A stretch of 9,775 nucleotides of DNA. Origin: CAYMWF01 sp964394085 [NCBI: uncultured Gemmatimonadota bacterium] (GTDB lineage Bacteria > GCA-2686955 > CAYMWF01). A program made the translations under genes and the position numbers. The notes beneath the pieces are model-generated. The model was not told the DNA's origin, ran no database searches, and saw nothing but the letters and a program-made list of their open reading frames with translations. The stretch spans positions 1 to 9,775 of the forward strand of contig CAYMWF010000133.1 in NCBI GenBank assembly GCA_964394085.1, given 5' to 3'. Shown here one piece after another: positions 1-5,797 of this stretch; within the stretch, counting starts at the first letter, position 1; each line of letters opens with the position of its first letter.

Positions 1-3000
1 GGGACTTGGTGAAGACGAGGGTGTCGCTCGAAGTCACCAGGTCGGGGTAGGTTCCTGCGTAAAGAGTATATTCGTATTCGCCCGGCATCGCATGAGCGGG
101 CACGTGGAGAGGGAGGTTGCGGCCTGCGGAGGTGAGCGGGAAGAGCCGCAGCTCCTTCGGGCCGAGGACCGGGCCGAATTCGTCGCCGGCCGGGGTGTGA
201 ACCAGGGTCCAGGTGTCGAAGATCCGGATATCGTCGGTGTTGTTCTGGAAGGAGACATTGTAGACGAATGAACCGCCCTCGGGAGGAATCACCACCACCG
301 AATCCTCCGTGGTGATGGCCACCGTCACGGGCTCACCGAAGAAGAGAGTGGCGCCCACGATCATCTCGCCGGCAGTTCCAATGACGTTCACGCCTCCGCC
401 GTTCATTTCGATATGGTCGAAGATGAGGGGAGAGACCTGACCCGGCCTGCCGGTTATTTCAAAGAACAGATTGATGAGGATGCCTTGGTCCTTCAGGATC
501 GGACCGCTGGCGTCTACGACCACGCGGTTGTTGAAAGGCATGGTTAGGTTTACGGACCAGCCGTCGCTCATGGTGCCTTCGACCTCATAGTCGCCGGTGG
601 CCTTCAACACGTAAGGCAGATACCTCATGTTGATGACATAACGGTCGATATCCCTGCCGAAGGTGTCGCTGTTGATGAGCACGGGCACCTTGACTATCGA
701 ACCGGGCAGAGCCCGGGAGTGGGGCAGTTCGGCCTCGACGGCGCCGCCCTGTTCCGCCACATAGAACGAACCGCAGTCGTAGCGCTGGAATTCGGCAAGG
801 GACTGGCTGCTGAAACCTTTTGCACGGCATTCAACCGTATAACTTCCGTCGGAGGTCACAATCCCCTTGTGGAAATTGGCATACAGACCGTCATCCGCCT
901 CTCCGTCGCGATGGAATCCGTCGTCGAAGAGCTGAAGAGAGTAAACCGCTTCCCGGGGGGTGGTTATCTCGGCGAATACATCCGCGCCCGTGACGGGGAG
1001 ACCATTTTCGAGCAGCTTGTTTTCGACGGTTACCGGCATGAACAGCCCTTCGTTCTTGACGGCGAGGTCGGAAGTCAGGAGCGTGTAGCCGGAGGTCGAC
1101 AGGTAGTATGTGTCGCCGAATCCGTGGCCGCTCACTTCGAGCTCCCAGAGACCGGGAGCAGGAAAGATCACGGCGTATGACGCAAGGGTTCCGTCCGACA
1201 GGTATTCTATCATCGGATCGCCCGAGGCGACGGACGGGTCGATTACTCTGCCGCCCGGCTCCTTCAGCATGAACGATGTGGTCGTCGTGCTGTCTTCCCA
1301 GAGCAGGTTGAAACGAACTTCGTGTATCGACGGATCGACGTTGGAAGCGAACACGTCGAAGAAGGAGTCGCCTGCGTCAACGACCGCGAGATCGAGCATG
1401 ACGCGCCGGGCCGCCTCGTTCAGGGAAAGCTGGTAGCTGCTGATCAGCTCCAGGCCGCCGGAACCTTTGGGACCGAGGGCCAGCCCGTCGGCGCCGGCGA
1501 AAAAGTATTCGCCGCCGGTGTCGTCCGCGATGATCTGGAGAGTGTCTTCGTTGATTTCGGTGGTGGATGACGCGAACCCTATGGTGTAGACATCGGTCGA
1601 GGATGGCATTTCGAGCAGGGTTTCTTCCACCCATGGGGCCGTATTGCTCTTGCCGTCGGACATGAGGATAATAGCCTGGGGATCATATGCGGGATTCGCC
1701 CAGTATAATTCACCTTGAGCCGTTCTCATGCCGCCGCCGATCGAAGTGTTGCCGCCGGTCGAGAGGGAATTGACGGCGGTGATTGCGTCGTCCTTGATGG
1801 TTTCGGACGTGATTTCAGCAAGGTAATAGTCCACCGACGAGGTGCTGCTATAGCTGGTCACGCCTATCCTGTCGCCGGTATTCATCAGGCGGACCACCTG
1901 TGATGCCGCATTTTTAGCCGCCGAGATCTTGTCGCCGCCCATGCTGCCGGAGCGGTCGATGGATAGGCAGATATCCACCGGGTCGGGCTGCAGGTCGAGC
2001 ACGGCGCGGGCTATCACTTCCTGGAGGGCTTTGTTAACGTTGAGCCGGCCGTAGCCCAGCTCGAGGGAATGCCCCGGCCTGGAACCGTCGTGGTTGTAAT
2101 CGTATCCGCCCACCTGGTCGGCATTGTCCTGGAGGATATCCTGGACTTCGTCGGGGGTGAGGCCGATTCCGGAAGCATTGATGCGGTTGTGAAGCGACAT
2201 TATCAGCGCGGCGGCCCCGGCCACGTGGGGAGTGGCGCCGGAAGTGCCGCCGAACGTGGAGGTATAGTCGCCGGTGGAATAGCCGCTGCTGCCCGTGATG
2301 TCGGTTGAATAGAGATTAACGCCGGGCGCCGCAATATCGAGACTGTCGCCGTAGTCGCTTCCCTGTCCCCCGCCCCAGTCGTCATCATCACAGCGGTCAT
2401 CGTCTTCGTTCGTGGCTCCCACCGCGATGCACTCCGCGTATCGAGCCGGATAACTGATCGGAGTATCATCGCCGTTCCCCGATGCGAAACAGAGAACTAC
2501 TCCGTTGCTCTTCGCATCCGCGATAGCGTCATGAATCGTTGTGAAATCGGTGGATGATCCCCAGCTGTTGCTGATGACGATGCCGTCGTAGTCGCCGACG
2601 AAGCTCGCGGCGTAGTTGATCGCATCCGAGAAGGAAGTGACATCGCCTATCCAGAAATCGCCGGTCAGGGGCATGATGCGGCAATCGTGGGCCACACCGG
2701 CCACACCGGTCGAATTATCCGAAACAGCGCCGGCTAATCCGGCACAGGCGGTGCCGTGCCTGTAAAGATCGTCGGGATCATTGTCGTCTTCGTAGAAATC
2801 CCAGCCGATGAGATCGTCGACGGAGCCGTTGCCGTCGTTGTCGAGACCGTCGAGATCACCGGGATCGAGCTCCCAGCTCGAACCGTTCCACTCGATGGTG
2901 ACGCCGTCGCCGTCGGAATCTTCGGCGAGGTTATGCCAGATATTGGCCACGAGGTCTTCATGATACCAGTTGACGCCGGTGTCGAGGACGGCGATCAGAA

Positions 3001-3760
3001 CGTCCGGGTCGCCGGTTTCGATGTCCCAGGCTTCACGGGCGTCGATATCGGCGTCGGTTGTGCCGCCGGTGGAGCCGTTGTTGTACAGCGCCCACTGCTG
3101 GCCGTAATAGGTGTCGTCGGCGTCGAAAAAGAGCTGCATGAAACCGACCGAGCTGAGCTCGGCGAAACGGACCTCGGGAAGCTCCATGAAATCGCGGATC
3201 GCCGCGAAAGGTTCGCCGGCGGCGGGGAGACGCAGGGTGTAATAGCCGGGCGTCCAGTGATCCCTGGCAACGGTGCAGCCGCGGGAAGCGATGATCGAGA
3301 GCATTTCCTTCTCGTCGACTTCCTTCTCGAAACGGACGGTGATTTCGTCGGGGATGAAATACCTGGCAGAGCCGTCCTGGTCGACCAGAACCTGGTGGAC
3401 GGCGCGCACCAGCGGTTCGTTTTCGAGATTTGAGATGAGCTCTCCGGCGGTTTTTCCGTCGGCGATTCTGTATACGCCGAAGCCTCTTTCCCTGACGAGG
3501 TCGCGGACGGCGTCGAGCTTCCGGCTGCTTACAAGGTTTTTCACTTCAACATCGGGTATTCCGACAGGTCCGGTATCGAACTGAATCATTATTTCACCGG
3601 GCTTGGGTGTAAAAGAGAACTGCTTGCCGAAAAGCTTGTCGTAATAGTTGAGGTTATCGCCCGGCTGCGCACTGCCTGAAAATGGGAAAATCAGCGAAAA
3701 AACGACCATGAACAGGAGGGTCGAAATTGTTTTCGATGAGTTTGGTGTTTTGAAATTCAT
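1..3760 (-). CDS. Exported subtilisin-family (S8) serine protease with VWA and cohesin-like domains, C-terminus cut by window edge
   Basis: This is a secreted, probably calcium-dependent serine endopeptidase. At least 1253 codons are open and the gene runs off the left edge, so no stop is visible. The start ATG (3760-3758) has an AAGGAG site 8 nt upstream. Residues 1-31 form a signal peptide ending GSA|Q. Residues about 35-215 resemble a subtilase propeptide. The catalytic domain (about 220-565) shows Asp260 (LDTG), His335 (RHGT), oxyanion Asn429 (SGNG) and Ser507 (GGTSGATPHVAG). A DSDGDG/DNDGNG-rich insert between Asp and His looks calcium-binding. A VWA domain (about 597-770) has an intact MIDAS: DRSGS at 602-606, a Thr near 671 and Asp702. 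Next come a beta domain (about 775-870), a DDGxHRDGEADDGLY module (about 880-985), a cohesin-like domain (about 1010-1135) and a beta module (about 1145 onward). The domain order is read from the translation. The natural substrate is unknown, and a C-terminal anchor or sorting domain may lie outside the window. Confidence 0.93.
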   Translation of the reverse strand, partial: MNFKTPNSSKTISTLLFMVVFSLIFPFSGSAQPGDNLNYYDKLFGKQFSFTPKPGEIMIQFDTGPVGIPDVEVKNLVSSRKLDAVRDLVRERGFGVYRIADGKTAGELISNLENEPLVRAVHQVLVDQDGSARYFIPDEITVRFEKEVDEKEMLSIIASRGCTVARDHWTPGYYTLRLPAAGEPFAAIRDFMELPEVRFAELSSVGFMQLFFDADDTYYGQQWALYNNGSTGGTTDADIDAREAWDIETGDPDVLIAVLDTGVNWYHEDLVANIWHNLAEDSDGDGVTIEWNGSSWELDPGDLDGLDNDGNGSVDDLIGWDFYEDDNDPDDLYRHGTACAGLAGAVSDNSTGVAGVAHDCRIMPLTGDFWIGDVTSFSDAINYAASFVGDYDGIVISNSWGSSTDFTTIHDAIADAKSNGVVLCFASGNGDDTPISYPARYAECIAVGATNEDDDRCDDDDWGGGQGSDYGDSLDIAAPGVNLYSTDITGSSGYSTGDYTSTFGGTSGATPHVAGAAALIMSLHNRINASGIGLTPDEVQDILQDNADQVGGYDYNHDGSRPGHSLELGYGRLNVNKALQEVIARAVLDLQPDPVDICLSIDRSGSMGGDKISAAKNAASQVVRLMNTGDRIGVTSYSSTSSVDYYLAEITSETIKDDAITAVNSLSTGGNTSIGGGMRTAQGELYWANPAYDPQAIILMSDGKSNTAPWVEETLLEMPSSTDVYTIGFASSTTEINEDTLQIIADDTGGEYFFAGADGLALGPKGSGGLELISSYQLSLNEAARRVMLDLAVVDAGDSFFDVFASNVDPSIHEVRFNLLWEDSTTTTSFMLKEPGGRVIDPSVASGDPMIEYLSDGTLASYAVIFPAPGLWELEVSGHGFGDTYYLSTSGYTLLTSDLAVKNEGLFMPVTVENKLLENGLPVTGADVFAEITTPREAVYSLQLFDDGFHRDGEADDGLYANFHKGIVTSDGSYTVECRAKGFSSQSLAEFQRYDCGSFYVAEQGGAVEAELPHSRALPGSIVKVPVLINSDTFGRDIDRYVINMRYLPYVLKATGDYEVEGTMSDGWSVNLTMPFNNRVVVDASGPILKDQGILINLFFEITGRPGQVSPLIFDHIEMNGGGVNVIGTAGEMIVGATLFFGEPVTVAITTEDSVVVIPPEGGSFVYNVSFQNNTDDIRIFDTWTLVHTPAGDEFGPVLGPKELRLFPLTSAGRNLPLHVPAHAMPGEYEYTLYAGTYPDLVTSSDTLVFTKS

Positions 3761-4015
3761 GCTTTTTTCTCCTTCTTTCGTAATTGAAACATTTCAGAAC
3801 CGAGCCCGATGACCCGATATAACGATTTTTCCCCGCCTGCTTTTGCTTTACCTTTTTCCACCACTTTGATTTTCCTCCTTTTGGTTTTCACGTTTTACTC
3901 CGAAGATTCGTTTCCGGAAGACTTTCCGTGGGTGAGTCATTGGGTCCGGCCGAAGAGTGTCGTTCCTGGCTGTGTCACACCACTCGGCCCACAGAAACGA
4001 ACATCAGCTTGACAT

Positions 4016-4031
4016 TGCAATTGGTGTACCT
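4016..4031 (-). promoter_or_regulatory. Candidate sigma-54 (-24/-12) promoter for the protease gene
   Basis: Read on the minus strand the site is AGGTACA, four bases, then TTGCA. The consensus is TGGCACG-N4-TTGCA. The invariant GG and GC are present with correct spacing, the -12 box is perfect, and three positions of the -24 box differ. The predicted transcription start is near 4005, giving a leader of about 245 nt before the protease ATG. The match is moderate alone; it gains weight from the palindrome 131 bp upstream and the equivalent arrangement before the gene at 8772. Confidence 0.4.
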
Positions 4032-4097
4032 TGTCGCGCCCTTCCTGAATAATTATTGTATCTGATTGATTTTATTAGACTTATACAATTACTGATC

Positions 4098-4104
4098 GTC
4101 ACAC
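4098..4104 (-). promoter_or_regulatory. Possible secondary half-site of the upstream activator element
   Basis: GTCACAC matches the right half-site GTCTCGC at five of seven positions. It sits exactly 42 bp (four helical turns) from the right half of the palindrome at 4126-4146, on the promoter side. Its partner half is poorly conserved. It is reported mainly because the other divergent region has a second element at the same 42-bp offset. Confidence 0.25.
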
Positions 4105-4125
4105 GCTGGAGGTTTGCCCGATTTC

Positions 4126-4146
4126 GCGTGACACTTGGTGTCTCGC
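4126..4146. promoter_or_regulatory. 21-bp palindrome, candidate activator-binding site
   Basis: The sequence is GCGTGAC, seven bases (ACTTGGT), then GTCTCGC. Arms pair at eight of nine positions around a 3-bp centre. The centre (4136) is about 131 bp upstream of the predicted sigma-54 start at 4005, the usual range for an enhancer-type site. It matches 4126-4146 against 8516-8536 at 16 of 21 positions. It could instead be an operator for the plus-strand gene 270 bp downstream. Confidence 0.45.
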
Positions 4147-4338
4147 TAGATCGTCAAGATCGACCAGCCGAGACCGATTGAGTCCCAGCCCTCGTTTTAA
4201 AAATCCGGCGGACACGTTCGGCTGAAAGGAGGGGGTTAACGGGCAGGTTTCGGATTTCCGCATTTGAAATTCGGTTGTACCTGCAGCTCGAATCGTGTTC
4301 GATATATCTGGTATCCGGTAATAATTGCTGATTTCATC

Positions 4339-4367
4339 TTGCTGTTCAGCGCGGGATTCACTATTAT
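4339..4367 (+). promoter_or_regulatory. Candidate sigma-70-type promoter for the 397-residue exported protein
   Basis: TTGCTG (4339-4344) and TATTAT (4362-4367) are 17 bp apart, the optimal spacing. The -10 box matches TATAAT at five of six positions and the -35 box at three. The start of transcription would fall about 40 nt before the ATG at 4416. No -24/-12 element was found for this gene, so its regulation may differ from its paralog. Housekeeping promoter rules in this lineage are unknown. Confidence 0.35.
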
Positions 4368-4415
4368 TATATGAAGACGCCTTTAAAATTCTGATGTTTC
4401 CTGGAGGTTCGGAAA

Positions 4416-5609
4416 ATGAATAAATGCTTGATAGTCGTACTGCTTCTGGTACTGGCCTGCTTTTTAAGCGGCACCGCAGGAGCGCTGGACGTGGATGAAG
4501 TCATGATCCGGGATCACGCCGGCGATACGGGGTTCGTTCCCTCAATGGCCGAACCGCCGGACACCTGCGGATGGCACATGTTCTGGAACAGCCCGGATAT
4601 AAAGATCAGTCCATCCGAATTCTATCCGGGCCTGAAGAACAAGGTGACCGTGACGGTCCACAATATCGAGGGATACGAGGTCAATAACGTGGAAGTCGCC
4701 CTTTTCCATTCACCGCCATCCCTCTGCCCCTGCTTCCCGTCCCTCTGGACTACGCATATAAATACCCTGGTGATCCCGTCCATCCCTCCGGATCAATCGA
4801 AGAACGTGGTTTTCGAGTGGGTGCCCCCTCCGATCGGGGATCTCCGGTTCCTGACCCTCGGCGCGCGGATCCAGACCTCCGCCGACCTGCCCCAGTACGG
4901 CTGGCCCCAGTGGGACAACAACGTGGCCATGCGTGCCGTTACCAGGGCTTTTCTTCCGCCGGGAGACGACCAGAGGGGGGTTTTCAAGTTTTTGCTCGGA
5001 AACCCCGATCCTGTATTGAACGCGGATGCGGCGGTATTCGTGGACAGGTCGATGATTCCCCAGGACTGGATCGTGGACCTCAGTATTCCCGAAGGCGAGT
5101 TTATTCCGATGGCGCCGGGAGACAGTATCTGGGTTCAAGCGACCGTTATCGCCACGGAAAACAGCGCCGGTTATCCCAAGAAGATCGACTTTTCGAGCAT
5201 CATCGACCTGGAAGGCACGGCCTGTATCTTCACGAGGGCCGGGGGAGGCATGACCCCCAAGCTGATCGTCACGCCGGTCACCATCGACCTGGAACTTCAG
5301 GACGGGCGGAACGTCATCCCCGATATTCTGGCGGTAGAAGCGACGGCGACCAACCATACGGCTCTTCCCAGGCTCATCGATTATCGCGTTCAGGTGCTCG
5401 ATGAAAAACTCAATCAGATACCGGCGGCTCCCCTGTCGCTGGCGAGCGGCACCGTGCCTTCCCTGTCATCCATAAGCAAGGTGTTCTCGCACAACGTCCC
5501 CGACAGCTTCGCACCGGGACCGTACTACTACTGCGGAATGCTTTACGATTTTTCAGGGACGCTGATCGATTCCACCGGGGTGCCGTTCGAACTGTATCCC
5601 GACCCGTGA
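4416..5609 (+). CDS. Exported beta-rich protein with RDH..GDTG and SLCPCF motifs (paralog A)
   Basis: This complete 397-residue gene has no recognised enzyme motif. A TGGAGG ribosome site lies 8 nt before the ATG. Residues 1-23 are a signal peptide ending AGA|L; the same AGA cleavage triplet occurs in the paralog at 8772, which favours signal peptidase I over lipid attachment at Cys15. The mature protein opens with DEVMIRDHAGDTG (27-39) and FWNSPDI (56-62). I recall a similar RD...D.G...P...SPDI signature at the start of CARDB-like modules in other secreted bacterial proteins, but I cannot name a formal family. Also present are SPPSLCPCFPSLWT (99-112) with Cys104 and Cys106, FEWVPPP (133-139), GWPQWDNNVA (162-171) and RSMIPQDW (211-218). 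Residues about 280-397 form a second beta module resembling the visible end of the protease gene. A structural or adhesive extracellular role is inferred only. Confidence 0.9.
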   Translation: MNKCLIVVLLLVLACFLSGTAGALDVDEVMIRDHAGDTGFVPSMAEPPDTCGWHMFWNSPDIKISPSEFYPGLKNKVTVTVHNIEGYEVNNVEVALFHSPPSLCPCFPSLWTTHINTLVIPSIPPDQSKNVVFEWVPPPIGDLRFLTLGARIQTSADLPQYGWPQWDNNVAMRAVTRAFLPPGDDQRGVFKFLLGNPDPVLNADAAVFVDRSMIPQDWIVDLSIPEGEFIPMAPGDSIWVQATVIATENSAGYPKKIDFSSIIDLEGTACIFTRAGGGMTPKLIVTPVTIDLELQDGRNVIPDILAVEATATNHTALPRLIDYRVQVLDEKLNQIPAAPLSLASGTVPSLSSISKVFSHNVPDSFAPGPYYYCGMLYDFSGTLIDSTGVPFELYPDP

Positions 5610-5610
5610 C

Positions 5611-5685
5611 AACTTCGGGTTGCGGGGCGAACCTCGGGAGCGAGGTGAGCTTCGGGATTCGGGGAGAACTTCGGGATGCGGGGAA
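5611..5685 (+). repeat. Four tandem copies of a 19-bp repeat
   Basis: Copies lie at 5611-5629, 5630-5647, 5648-5666 and 5667-5685. The consensus is AACTTCGGGATGCGGGGAA. Copy 2 is 18 bp and most diverged; the other three differ at a few positions. The array begins one base after the stop codon of the 397-residue gene and ends about 40 bp before the terminator, so it would lie in the 3' untranslated RNA. The 19-bp period is not a codon multiple. Origin and role are unknown; slippage expansion is the simplest explanation. Confidence 0.8.
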
Positions 5686-5723
5686 TCATAGACCGTAATG
5701 CGCGAACTACCCGGAAACGGCTG

Positions 5724-5752
5724 AGCGCCCGCCGAGGCGGGCGCTTCCTTTT
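5724..5752 (+). terminator. Intrinsic terminator after the 397-residue gene
   Basis: A perfect 9-bp stem (AGCGCCCGC at 5724-5732, GCGGGCGCT at 5737-5745) with loop CGAG is followed by TTCCTTTT. The stem begins 115 nt after the stop codon at 5607-5609. The T-tract favours plus-strand termination. Read from the minus strand the hairpin also lies 53 nt beyond the stop of the convergent gene, but without a good T-tract, so use in both directions is only possible. Confidence 0.8.
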
Positions 5753-5797
5753 ACACCCGGGGCTGACCGGTTGAAAATCCCTTCGCTCAGCCGGATT

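Larger units (their letters stand above)
3761..4415. other. Divergent intergenic region between the protease gene and the 397-residue gene
   Basis: This 655-bp stretch carries no convincing gene. It holds the ribosome site of the protease gene (AAGGAG on the minus strand, 3774-3769), a -24/-12 promoter candidate on the minus strand (4031-4016), an AT-rich segment (about 4048-4092) with a 7-bp inverted repeat (ATTGTAT at 4055-4061, ATACAAT at 4083-4089), a 21-bp palindrome (4126-4146) and a sigma-70-like promoter for the plus-strand gene (4339-4367). The AT-rich segment lies between palindrome and promoter, where DNA bending is common at sigma-54 promoters; that role is inferred. The repeated hexamer AGATCG at about 4147-4163 has no assigned role. 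Confidence 0.6.

Noticed and set aside
3809-4012. 67-codon plus-strand open frame with a hydrophobic stretch
   Set aside because: No ribosome site before its ATG, odd composition, and it overlaps the predicted leader of the protease gene on the other strand.
4225-4235. AAAGGAGGGGG resembling a strong ribosome site
   Set aside because: No ATG, GTG or TTG at a usable distance downstream and no open frame follows.
4454-4460. Possible lipobox (VLAC, Cys15) in paralog A
   Set aside because: Both paralogs share a signal peptidase I-type AGA site just before the conserved mature N-terminus, and paralog B has no aligned lipobox.
5761-5792. Inverted repeat GGCTGA/TCAGCC as a terminator for the CHAP-like gene
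   Set aside because: Six-bp stem with a 20-nt loop and no T-tract on the minus strand.
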